In this document: positions 47,691 through 57,971 of the stretch, piece after piece
Numbering within the stretch: the first letter of the stretch is position 1
Layout: each line of letters starts with the position of its first letter
Assembly: GCA_009602735.1 (NCBI GenBank)
Contig: WELA01008232.1
Location: forward strand, 1 to 57,971
Origin: Mesotaenium endlicherianum
Taxonomy: Eukaryota > Streptophyta > Zygnematophyceae > Zygnematales > Mesotaeniaceae
Reading direction: 5' to 3'
Length of the DNA: 57,971 nt
Program-made: the position numbers and the translations under genes
Notes under the pieces: model-generated
What the model saw: only the letters and a program-made list of their open reading frames with translations
Databases searched by the model: none
What the model was told of the DNA's origin: nothing

Positions 47691-48521
47691 GGTAAACTCA
47701 TTCTTTTCCTTCATTTAGCCTGCCTAGGTGTACATAAAATAAGGTTAAGTGTCCACATGTTCCAGGAACCTCCCCCCCTCCGAAGGTGGTGGGGACACGT
47801 GAGCGCAGCGTACAATATATTACTATTACATGTATCTTAATAAGAAGTAGAAGCTTGAATATTGTCGCCGTCAATAGCTGTTTCATTCATGGATTTATTC
47901 AAAACCCTCTGTGATGTGCCTGATTGGAACAGCTAGCTTCACCAATCCGTTGCTTCAGCGTGTCCTACCAGTGGCTGCGCACTCTTCAGGACACCTGGAG
48001 GCGGCAGGGTGGGAAGCATGCCCATCTGCTTGACAGACATGATAGCTTGCCAGGCAAATCAATGCATCTTGTTAGAAAGTTGTCATTTGTTGTGCGCGAT
48101 CGCTTAGAGACCAGTGTGGCGTCTCGATGCACACAGCCAGCAGGTCCTGAGACTCGCGCTTGTAAGCTCTTGGTACTGGAATGAGATTTCCATCAGTAAC
48201 CAAGGTCCAGACGAACAGGGATCTATGTAGCTAGCTAGTTGGTGCATGTGTGCTGTGCGCCTCAACCAGGAATGTCAATCATTGCAATAAAACAAGGAGA
48301 GGTGTATGCGCCTACAGGCTACGGTATGCATGACCTCTCTTATTGAGGGAGCGAGCATGCTCCTAGTGTCCTCTGAAAGAGGCTGCATCAAGTCGATAGC
48401 CTACAGGGCGCACAGGACGAGCTCAAGGTTCTATTACGCATGCGGGCACCCAAGGAGGACCACTACAAGGGAGACGGCCAAGCGACACGATGATATATGC
48501 AGAATGCGCCTCACAGGCTGA
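47691..48521. other. Intergenic region, convergent between ACR3 and an unknown gene
   Basis: It contains the 3' ends of both flanking genes. AATAAA-like words near 48288 could be polyadenylation signals. No coding exon is recognised. Confidence 0.45.
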
Positions 48522-49937
48522 TCAGCGCAAACAATCACCGCATATGAAACACTGGTCTTTTCGTGCAACACAGGCCTCGACAAAGCTAGCACACGAAGTG
48601 CACAAGGAGCAGTTATGAGGCACAGCCCCGGCTCGCCCTGGAGTGGCACACGGTCCGCGACTCTCTGCGTGGAGCTCACTGCTCCCGGGCATTGCCGCTG
48701 CCGCTGCGGCTCCAGAATTGCGGATATGTGATGGAGCCACCCCCCCCCTTTCCTCCTTTGCCAGAGTCAGAGGAGAGAATGCGCCGTCCTCTTCTCGGGG
48801 CTCTGGCTTGACTGCCGCCCGCGCTCTCTCCGTGGGCTCCAGCGTGCTGTCCATGGCTTGGAGGATCTCATTGTAGTCCCACCCCTCGTCCAGCTCAGCA
48901 ACTCTGAGCAGCATCTGCACTCTGGCTGCCGCCTCCTCGTGAGGCAGCGCCACTGCCCAATTGCTGCCATACACCTGCATGCACGCAAGGAGTGCACACA
49001 TGCATCTTCTGAGCACAAGAGCCAAATGCCGTACCACTACCAAATTGAGTGAGGTAGACTGGACAAACCGCTATATTGCCCCCAGTTGCCCTTCTCAGGC
49101 GATTACACCTCGGCGCGCAGGGAGCATTAGGTACAGGGGCTTCTAATTGCCTAGGGGGTAGTATGTCTAGAGAAAGACTCAAAATGGAAATGCAGCGTGC
49201 TTGCCAGTGAAACTATGCAGCCTGCATGTGCATGCATGGTCATGGTGCCATTACCATGTCATGTCAATGGGCCACCACGTCTAAATCACCGTGCGTGCAT
49301 GCATGGACCTTTCAAAGATGCCTGCTTGCAACATGCCAGTATCAAATAGAGTGAATTGCAGGTGGCCTTGTGCACCTATGAGAAGCCTAATGAGGGGAGT
49401 GTGTACCTGTACAGTGACAACAAACTGATGATTGGAGCATTTGTTGAGTCTATATATAAATGCTTCCAGGCTGACTTTCAGAAGCTTCCATGCACCCTTT
49501 TGGTATCTTTCTGGACCCAGCTGAACCTGGGGGGCCCAGAAAGCTTGCGGCATGTTCTTACATATCTCCTTTATTCTCTCATGATACTCTGCAAACACAT
49601 AAAAGTGCTGCTCACCATTGCCTGGTTTGATGCACACTGAGTGATGAGATTTCTCTAGGTGAGGCGGTAAATCTGGCTCATCTGAGACCAATATAGTAGG
49701 AAGGTGCAGAGGGTACCGAGCCACTAGCACTACGCCCGGATCACCCAGAAATGCCCTCACTACACTGGTCAACTGCAGTCGTGGGAAGGACCATCTCCTG
49801 GTGCTTTCTTTCCAAACGCACTTAGCGATAGCCTTACATTTAGTGCTTACTCTGGGTGTACAAGTGTCCAGGTCAGCTTCTACCTCACTGTCAAGCACAA
49901 GGTACAAGGTGACAACACGAGCTTCTTCAGTTGACAT
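48522..49937 (-). CDS. Unrecognised two-exon protein with a C-terminal cysteine cluster
   Basis: Exon 1 49937-49407 (177 codons from MSTEEARVV) joins in phase 0 to exon 2 48974-48522 (150 residues plus TGA), giving 327 residues. I do not recognise the family. The N-terminal half is a mixed alpha/beta-like sequence (CVWKESTRRWSFPRLQLTSV, HHSVCIKPGNGEQHFYVFAE). The start of exon 2 looks helical (EEAAARVQMLLRVAELDEGW). A disordered E/P/A-rich part with a poly-Ala run follows, then seven Cys in the last ~30 residues (CSLCTSC ... CFICGDC) that could bind one or two metal ions. The poly-G run at ~48740 could hide an indel, so the exact C-terminal frame is less certain. Upstream exons are possible. 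Confidence 0.6.
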
Positions 49938-52017
49938 GATTGCCACGCGAAGCAAGCTGCCGACGTGTCACGCATAGTGAGTGTGGCGATTGGTGATTTT
50001 GTATCGCAAGTTCGATAAGAAAAGACCGTCTCCATGTGCACAAATTCCTGCATCTAAACGCTCACGACAGAATTCTTACACTCATGTACCTTTTGAGAAA
50101 AACCACATTCTTCTCACATGCATGCTTATAATATAGTACGGGGCAAATCTCTAAGGGCTTTCAAATCATTCTTCCGGATGACATTGCGCTCTCGCCAACG
50201 ATCATAGTAGAATCGGCATAAGCACAAGCTTGTGACTTCTTGTGACAGGCTTGTAAGCATTTGTAAGCCTTCGTGGGATAAAATTGGCAGTACGAGCTGG
50301 CAGCCTTGGCAGACTTTGTGTTGACCTGGACACGAGATGTTCTCTCCTCCCCGGTTCGTGCCAGAAAGCTGACATCAGCTGACATGCAGACTTTCAGGCC
50401 ACGTCAGGCTGCTTCAGGCACCTTCAGGGACGACCTGCAGTCGGGAAGGGTTGGAAGTGGCCGGAAGGAACTGCTGGGAACGGCAGGCACTGGCACGAAC
50501 ACGTGAAACCAGGTGAAACTGAGGTCTAAAGGACTCACCAACTACAACGACGTTGTCTGGGGCCTGGGCAGGCCTGGGCCTTGAGGCTTGAACCCAGGGC
50601 TATAGAATCCCCGTTTCTCTTTCGATTAAAGGGCGATCACTCTCGTCGAAGCAGTTCGAAGAGTCCAGTTCAGTATCGTCCAGTTGACGATGAATTTCAG
50701 GGAGGCGCTCCTCACTGCTCACGTGTGTTAGTGAGGACGGGTTTTGCGCTTATGAGATCGTCAAGTACTTTCTGCATTGACTTCTTCATGGCATTGTAAA
50801 GCAAGTGGAGGGGTGTTTGCGACGAAGAGTCGAGCACCCAGATTACCTGCTATGCATGAGTTTATCAGTTTGTTTACCCAATCATCGTCTGTCAAATAAG
50901 CCACTTTAGAGGTCAGGATTGTTTTGTGCCGTTTATATACAGATAGTCAACCTTGACACGGTACGACTATACTTGAACAGGATCTGTTATATAGTTCGTA
51001 CACCTTGTCTGTGTTCCTCACATCAGGCAAGCTTTCCAACCCGGACGACGATACAGGACTTCCTGCCCTGAGCGCGAATGCCGCGCCCATCAAGGTCAGA
51101 TTCCTGGCCTCGATGGCGCTTGATGAACGTCCCGCCGTGCTCATTCCGCCGGCGGTTGATGGCCGGGAAGCGTTCCGACGGGTTTTTTCCACTTGAGATA
51201 TTTTAGGGACCAGTGGGTTGACGGCAGGTGACGGGTGGGCTGGGATTGAGACCAGTTGAGACCAGTTGGGACCAGGTATCGGTGTATGGAACCAGAAAAT
51301 ATTTGTTCCCCATGGGGTGCTAACTGTCACAACGTGTCCCGAAATATTGATTGTTTTCACAAACTTTGCAAGTACGTCCGCCGGGATCCTTGCCTCATTG
51401 ATTTTGAGCGCAGCGTTCAATCCCGGCGCAGTGCGGTATGCGCAGTGCCGGTATACGCACGCAGTGCTGTATGCGCAGTGCCGGTATACGCACGCAGTGC
51501 GGTATATGAATGCGGACATTTGAGTTTTGGCGCAAGAATTGATTCTTGGTGCAATGTCGTTAGACCTTTTGAAATAAGTTACCACAATTCGTAAATATTG
51601 AATTTCTTCGCACAAACGCAAGAATTATTGAAAAAAATCGCCAACCAAAAATACTTTGATTCTTTTCGCCAAAAGGCCCCTTCAGATGAAAAGAGTTAGC
51701 ACCCCACGTTGTTCCCGAGTTGACCATCGCCACACCCGACCTGTCGCTTGGTTTTGAAGTGGACCAGTTGTCTCTTTACGCCTTCTGTAAGATAAAAGAT
51801 AATGTGCCACCTTCATTAGCATGTACTCTGACAGACGCTAAAGCGAACATGAATATTTTGTCGTAGTGGTCGCCGTAAGCTTTTTACGAGACGTGAGGCG
51901 TTTTCTACCAGAAGTGAAGATGAAAAAGACATAACTGCGGGATTCCTGCATACCGTTGTCCTTATACACTGCTGCCGTCATTCTTACTATCCATATTCGC
52001 CTTGAGCTGGGAGTAAG
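49938..52017. other. Intergenic region with short repeats
   Basis: No gene recognised over 2.1 kb. It contains TCAGGC-type repeats near 50390-50440, GAGACCAGTT repeats at ~51247-51280 and the 33-bp tandem repeat at 51428-51505. The RPB4 promoter should lie in the right end. Confidence 0.45.
51428..51505. repeat. 33-bp tandem repeat, about 2.4 copies
   Basis: Units at 51428-51460 and 51461-51493 differ by one base; a third, partial unit follows. Each unit contains the internal words GCAGTGC and GGTATACGCAC. No coding role is evident. Confidence 0.85.
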
Positions 52018-54226
52018 ATGGCTGCCAGACCTCCTCAGGAAGAAGAAGACGCCAGTGAGCTTAAGCTGGGCGACGGTATGGTATTCTTTCTTCTACCATT
52101 CGGACTTCTCGTTTGTACGTGCGCTTCTGTATATGCCAAGAGATTCTGATTGCCTTCTCAGCTGATGTATTTCTTGGTGCAGACTTCACCAAAGCAAAGT
52201 GTTTGATGAATGCGGAGGTGGCCATTATTTTGAGAAAGAAACTGGAAACGCTGCAAGACAGCAACCCGACGGAGGACCCTCACGCTCAAGTAACACCGTA
52301 CGTTTTGAACTCCCTTCTTCTCGTCCTCAGCACGAGCCACTGTAGCCAGTCCCAAAGCTGTTGTGTTCTTGAAGCCCTGCCCGTGCAGTTTTCTTCCGCA
52401 CACCACAAAGGAAGGTGCAGCCATGCATAAGGCATGGACATCTCTGTTCTTCTCTGAAAATCTGCTTGAAGCGGCCAATCGTTGAGGGGCTGTGTCAGCT
52501 TCATAGGATTGAACCAGTGCTGCTTTTAGGTGACAGGTACCGGATCTAGGTGGCTGTAGAGGCCTTAAACGCAGACACAAAACAACAAACAATGCCTACA
52601 TCGTTATGTGGGGCTTATGAGAAGAGCTCCAGGCAGGTAGGCTGCATGGCGTGAGTGCTTGAGCCCAGCATCTGCTCTGTAGCCATGCTCGGGTGGGCCT
52701 GCCCCTGGAGGAGGAGGAGGAGGTGTCCTGTGCGCTCCATGGGAAGCTTGCGTGTTGGATGTAGAACCATGCAGGGTCTGGGCTCACCTGAGAGTTTGGG
52801 TCAAGGTCGGGTGGGATCGCCCTCCCGGAAACAGGCTGGGAAAGTCGAGAGGGCACTTGTCAGCAGACTGTTGTGGACAGGTGGAGGAGAATAGCAGTGA
52901 AGAATGGTGTAACTCATGAGGAAGTCCGTCAGATGTTTGGCGATCTGCTCGTGCCTCTCCCAGCACGAGTCAGGCACAGAAGGCTGCCGTGGGTTGCCCC
53001 CGGGGGAGGGGAGAAGGGGAAGCTGTTAATGCCAAACCAGGAGAGAGAGAGAGAGGGGGGGGGGGGGGGNAGTGGTGCTGAGAGGGAGGGGGGGTGGTGG
53101 AGCCGGGCTGGCGGGCGGGTGGGCGGCAGGGTGTTTGAGAAGGCGCTGGCGTACGTTGAGCGCTTCTCGCGCCACAAGAACGACGAGGCCGTGAAGCAAG
53201 TGCGAGAGTATCCTCCCCCTCCCTTCCCCTCCCCTCCCCTTCCCTGGCAGGGGACTGGATTGTACTATGGTTACTGGGGACAGGGTTTAGGGTGTGTGAA
53301 AAACCAGTCAGGAGTATCCAAGTCACGTTGGCTGCAGTCTCTTTAGGTACATTCTTGCCCATCGGGTGCACTTCCTTGCAGCGCATGCAAATGTGTGTGT
53401 CTGAGATGCATGCATTGCTCAGCTAAGACGAAGACGACTGGCAAGACCTTGACCGTAAGATGATGAATGGATGCTGAATCGACCGGCGGCAGAAAGCTGG
53501 CAAGTGAGAAGAACCTCTCCGAGTTTGAGGTGCCTTCCTTTCCCCCCTGGCCTCCCCACTCCCTGAGTCTCTTGTGTTACCCTACTCCCTTGCTGCTCTT
53601 GCAAACCACACAAGAGTTGCCTGCCGCCGCAGCTTCACCAGTGAGCGCCAGCCAGACATTTGGATGGTGCACCCCTGATTTATTGTCGTCCCAAAGTTAT
53701 GGTACGATGGAAGTTTGCACAGCACAGGTTGCCCTGTTGTTCCTGGGGCACGTGGTGTGGGGCTGAGCGACAAGTGTGCGGCGTTGCACGTGCGGGTGGG
53801 GGTGTGTGAGCAGACGTGTGTGATTGGCAACCTGGGGCCAGACACGCTGGAGGAGGCCAAGGCCCTCGTGCCGTCTCTTGTGGTCGGCCCTCCCTCCCTC
53901 CCTCCCTCTCACTCGACACACACAACATGCACACGCGCACTTTTACACACACACGCGTGCACGCGCATATGCCCCTTGCTGTTGCCTCTGGTAGCGTTGA
54001 GCTGAGTGGGCGGCATACTTTGGCAGTTTGGGGCACGTGGGCGACGCTGTCAGGTAGTCTTTTGGCTCCTTCCAGCAGGTAGGATGGAAGCCGGAGAAGC
54101 GCATCCAGCACCACCCTCAGCAGACTGCCCAACTGTGTGCAGACGGTGACCAGGAATCCGCCCATCGACGACGACCAGATTGAGGCGCTGCTGCACGAGC
54201 TAGCGGTCATCCGCAAGTTTGAGTAG
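52018..54226 (+). CDS. RPB4: RNA polymerase II subunit RPB4, 6 exons
   Basis: Exons 52018-52075, 52183-52297, 53130-53207, 53493-53529, 53814-53879 and 54143-54226 give 145 residues, the usual RPB4 length. The RPB4/RPC17 fold is clear: ASELKLGDDFTKAKCLMNAE, VTPVFEKALAYVERFSRHKN, LSEFE, NLGPDTLEEAKALVPSL, and a C-terminal helix DDDQIEALLHELAVIRKFE that ends the protein as in plants. RPB4 pairs with RPB7 to form the stalk of Pol II, which binds emerging RNA and initiation factors. The donor after ACACC at 52297 was preferred to the one at 52289 because only it keeps phase and restores the family text. Intron 2 has a poly-G tract with an N at 53070. Confidence 0.95.
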
Positions 54227-55410
54227 CGCCTGCGCCGGCTTCTACCGCTCCTGCTGTCTTATTCCGCGCTTACTTGCTCCCTCCTCTATGGCCTTGGCGG
54301 CCGCAATAAATTTGGCAACAGCGCACAGTCTGTTCCCTGGCGTATGGTCCAACGAGGATGCGTACCGACATACGTGCGCTAGTTCTGTAGACATGGTCTC
54401 TCGACCTCGGGTGCCCATTCTCGGCAGGCGTGGACAGCCTCTACCTCGCATACGACGAGCTGGCTCTGGCTGGCCCTGGAGATAGAGGTTGGCATGCAGC
54501 CCGGGTACCAGGTGTGTGGGGGTATGTGCCATTCAAGGAGGGCCAGCCATGTGGGTTCCGCTTAGGTGCATGCATGCCCGTGCATCACAGGCTCCTGGTG
54601 AGCTAGGGGTATGAGGTGCACATGGACGCGCGTGCATGCATGCATGCCATACCTGGGGTTATGAAGAAGTAGCCTCGGATGTGGGAGCAACCGATGGTCT
54701 CGCGAGTCTGTTGGCGACATGATGCTAGTGGGGTCATATTCACAGGTAGGCCTATCTTCTAAATACCTCAAAGCAGTCTTTGGTGGGTCACCGGTATCTC
54801 TGCTTGTATCTGAACACTGGTGCAATTGCACGCTGCCTGGAAGAGAACGAGTGTTGACCGGCATGCAACATCGAAGAGGACATCTCAGGCAGTCGGGCAG
54901 TCTTGGCCTGACACCAGACGGTCAGTAAGCTGCTTGTTGCATAAGGGGCTGCAGGGATTAGGTTGTGATGCTTTGAACACGCATGAACCAATTTCTGCAT
55001 GTTGGATAAGGGAAGTGCAATATTGGAAGTCAGCTGGTTCCATCTGTTTTAATTGGCAATGTTGCAGAGCTTAGCGACTTCTTGATGACAACCCCTAGGC
55101 AGAAAAGAAGTGCAACAGCAAAGCTGACAAATTGTCAGGATTGCTGTGTACATTCGCTGCATGCCGTGCAACTGCTCGATCCATCGATACCAATGCGAAC
55201 TCTTCCACGACGCAAGAACAAGGCATGGGGCAAGCACGCATGACAGCAGCATAGTTAATCGCAAAAAAATGGAGAATCATCTCACGAAGACTTCACAGCA
55301 CACTGCTTCAGGCCCCCAAAACAAAGGAAAAGCAAAGAATGAGCTCAGCGGTTTGCAGGAGAAGAGACGGCAGCGGTTAAAAATTGCAACGTCTGTGTGG
55401 ACCTCCGAAG
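54227..55410. other. Convergent intergenic region between RPB4 and the RPAP3-like gene
   Basis: It holds the 3' UTRs of both genes, with AATAAA at 54306-54311 about 80 bp after the RPB4 stop. No recognised coding exon. Confidence 0.5.
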
Positions 55411-57747
55411 CTACAGCTTATAGTTGCTGCGTGCTGCAGTGAGCCGATCTCGAAGGGCAGCAGGCAGCTGCGTGTCGGCAGCGGCCGCATTCCACAGCAT
55501 ACGCACCGCTGCACCAGGACCGGTTGGTCACACTCAATATGATGTGTCAGAATCAGAGTGAGCAGGCACCATCCTACAGCCAAATCCTGGTTCACCCAGA
55601 TTGTTAAGTAAGACGGTTTCAAGACACAGACACGAGCCTATGACCAATCAACTAGCGCTCTTTGGCATAAGCAACATCCGCACACACCACATCTTCATTT
55701 CACACCCTCAGACGCTAAATGCAAAGCACACAGGAGATCACTCACCTGCCCTGTCCTTAGAGGAGAGAAAGAGCACAGTGAGATGGAAGCGGGGCACCCT
55801 GGCGAGGCCCTCCAGCATCTCCATGGCCTTCTCTGCCTCACGCCTGCCCACACAGGACCGCTGCTTCGGCGTCCAATCAGCATGTGCGTGCAAGGTCCTC
55901 CCATTGGAACGCATGATAGCGGGAGCAACAGTCCCCCCTCCTGGTCAACTGACCACAGCAGGGACAGCAAGCTGCGCTGCACTGACACCTGCTTGCTACC
56001 CACCCCCCCCACGAGGGAGACGTTGTGGGGCAGTCAAGACTGGCCCTTGTTTTGAGTTGGCATGCGAGCGGAGCGGGGCAGGCAGGGAGGGTGGGAGAGG
56101 GTGGCGTACGGGAAGAAGGAGGGGGAGAGGAGAGTGAGCAGCATGGGAAGCAGCAGGGCCGGCGTCAACGAGTCCTTGAAGAGCTGCGGCAGCCCATGTG
56201 AGTCCACCATCTGCCCTTCCGCCCCTCCCTCCCCCATCATCATCATCGTCAGTCAGCAGCAAGGGCTACACGCATACTGACGCGTCCTGACACACACGTT
56301 ACATGCCACCAGGTGGCGGCCAGCCAGCCAGTGTGCCTCACCTCATCTACTAGAACATGTCTGCCACTTGGCAAGCTCTGCAAAGCAGGGGCACAGACGA
56401 GGCAAGAAACAAGAAGAGAAAGAGGAACAGAAGGCACCCACCCGCAGGATGCTGGCGCGAGCTGCCACGTCAGCACCGACCGCCTTCCACATGGCTTCAA
56501 ATGCATAAGCGGAGGCAGGCGGCGCCATGCTGGCAATGATGCTGTCCTGCGCAGCACGTGCCGCCTTGCTGGCAGCTGCCTGTGCTGCAGCATCCAGCAC
56601 TCCCCCTCTCTGAGACCTGCCTTTAGCCACTGCTGCTGCTGCTGCTGGCAGAGGTTCCGCTACCGTTCCCTGCTCCCCTTGCTGCTGTTGTCTTTGCCGG
56701 GCGGCAGCCTCTGGTGCTCTATCGTGGGCATCCGTGGCCGGTGTGTCGGGGCCTCTGCCGACGCCTGCTGCTGCAAGAGAAGGGGCAGCACCCGCAGAGT
56801 CCTTCGCCCCACTCCCCCGCAAGGCAGAGGAACTTCCAACTGTGACTCCTCCGCCTGCTGCTCTTCCAGCAGGGTAGCCATCATCAGCCAGTGGCTGCGG
56901 CGGTCCAGCAGCGCTTGTCGGTACCTGCTGCTGGTGTGGCGCCATCGGCAGCCTCCTGGAGTGGGCAGCCGTCAGGGTAGCTGCTCCCTCCTCCTGCTCC
57001 TGCCCCTGCTGCGACGCCACACTCTTTGCTCTGCTTCCTCTCTGAAAATGCACGACCTCGCCACGCGTTACTTGTGTCAGCACTTGGGTTGCAGGCCGCA
57101 AGCAAGCAGGCTCCACTGCTCCCCTCCCCTCCCCTCGCCTCCCCTTCCCTCCCCTAACAAGTTACCTCAACATCGGCTGTTTGTAAAGAACAAGTATGGC
57201 TGTCAGCGGGACAGGAGGCACACAACGCAGCCAGCTGGCAAGGGAGGCTGCCAGGTACGACCCGGCAGCAGCGGGGGAGGAGGAGGGGGAGAATGACCAC
57301 CTGACCTTGTCCAGCAGAGCGAGAGTGGCCGTGAGCTGGCGCTGGATCTCTTGGCTGCCCGGCTCCAGCTGCAGCGCCTGCTCCAAGTCTGCACGCTCCC
57401 CCACACACGCGTGCGCATCTATTAACAAATGGAGACTCCAAGGGCTTACCTGCACAGACGAGAAAGCAACGACAAATCCTGGGCCTCCCTTCCTTCTCTC
57501 CGCGCACGTAGCAGTCTCCATGCGCCTCAGCTCAGCTCAGCTCAGCTGGTGCACTTGCACACGAACGTCCATTGGCAGCGGTAGGGGGAGTGGGAGTGAG
57601 AGTAGGCGGAGGAGGGGGGCAGCACCGTCCACGGCAGCCTGGGGCTTGCCCAGCTCGCGGCGGGCGGTGGCGCGGCGCGAGAGCGCCTTCACGTACGCAT
57701 CGTCCATGGCCAGCGCCTCGTCGCAGTCCGCCTCAGCCTCCTTGTAC
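55411..57747 (-). CDS. RPAP3-like co-chaperone (TPR plus RPAP3_C domain), 5' end beyond window
   Basis: Minus-strand exons 57747-57626, 57388-57306, 57041-56442, 56210-56110, 55843-55746 and 55508-55411 join in phase into ~366 codons. The first visible exon is the end of a TPR domain (YKEAEADCDEALAMDDAYVK, ALSRRATARRELGK), continued by DLEQALQLEPGSQEIQRQL. A ~150-residue disordered linker rich in A, Q, G and P follows. The RPAP3_C domain then reads YAFEAMWKAVGADVAARASI, LPQLFKDSLTPALLLPMLL, LARVPRFHLTVLFLSSKD and VRMLWNAAA, ending in NYKL. In animals RPAP3 couples HSP90/HSP70 to the R2TP complex to assemble RNA polymerase II, snoRNPs and PIKKs. Earlier TPR exons must lie to the right of the window. 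SPAG1-type proteins share this layout and are the main alternative. Confidence 0.85.
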
Positions 57748-57971
57748 CTGCGCCCCCGCCCGCGCCAGGTGGCGGCCGTCATGAACAGAATCCATGGAGG
57801 AGCTGTAGCGCAAGCAAGATATTCCTGAGCACAGCAGCAGCAGCAGCAGCCGGAGGAACAGGAGAGGGAGGAGGAGGAGGAGGAGGGGGAGGAGGAGGCA
57901 GCAGTTCAATGCCCGAAGGTGGACTAAACTCCGACAATGCATGGGAAAAGGCGGGGGGCGGAGGAAGGGGA
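57748..57971 (-). other. Intron of the RPAP3-like gene reaching the window edge
   Basis: No TPR-coding exon is visible. The sequence has GCT/GGA-rich simple repeats (57825-57900) and a pyrimidine-rich tract (minus strand) before the acceptor at 57748. Confidence 0.5.

Noticed and set aside
50947..51621. 224-codon minus-strand frame between the unknown gene and RPB4
   Set aside because: Part of it (YRTACVYRHCAYSTACVYRH) is the translated 33-bp tandem repeat, and the rest shows no domain or conserved pattern.
52183..52289. RPB4 exon 2 ending at the CAA|GTAACA donor
   Set aside because: It breaks phase with exon 3. The donor 8 nt downstream (ACACC|GTACGT) keeps phase and restores the conserved VTPVFEK text.

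Overview
This is a eukaryotic nuclear window, most likely from a green-lineage alga. The genes have many GT-AG introns. The retrotransposon primer-binding site matches the plant initiator tRNA-Met site at 11 of 12 bases. The ABC transporter is closest in motif detail to plant ABCC1/ABCC2, and betaine-lipid synthase and ACR3 are typical of algae and non-flowering plants. The species cannot be named from the sequence. A 500-N scaffold gap (44702-45201) and single Ns in low-complexity tracts show this is a draft assembly. Exon models below were built by hand from splice motifs, reading phase and family similarity.

Left third (1-15.5 kb) is mobile DNA. An apparently intact Ty3/gypsy chromovirus lies on the minus strand: PBS 6201-6212, gag 6179-4701, a textbook -1 frameshift signal at 4725-4684, pol 4632-916, and a coiled-coil ORF running off the left edge. 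A foldback element (7139-7339) and a half copy of it (8351-8470) follow. Next comes a decayed gypsy-like element (8471-13095, minus) of unusual make-up: a DNMT3-like cytosine-C5 methyltransferase upstream of RT-RNase H-integrase, and a PHD finger at the integrase C-terminus. A 576-bp solo-LTR-like element with a 6-bp target duplication sits at 13820-14395.

Middle (15.5-47.7 kb) holds four host genes. BTA1 betaine-lipid synthase (17 exons, +) is followed by three genes that together resemble an arsenic-detoxification locus. These are a small LMW-PTP-fold arsenate-reductase-like gene (-), a 23-exon full-length ABCC1/2-type transporter (+) divergent from it, and an ACR3 arsenite-efflux permease (+) in tandem. 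In principle these give reduction of arsenate, vacuolar storage of thiol-bound arsenite and efflux of free arsenite. Functional linkage is inferred from family knowledge and adjacency only.

Right end (47.7-58 kb) holds an unrecognised two-exon gene (-), the RNA polymerase II subunit RPB4 (+), and convergent to it the 3' part of an RPAP3-like gene (-), whose human relative helps assemble RNA polymerase II.

BTA1, ABCC, ACR3 and RPB4 all use AT-leaning codons in their 5' exons and strongly GC3-rich codons in their 3' exons.
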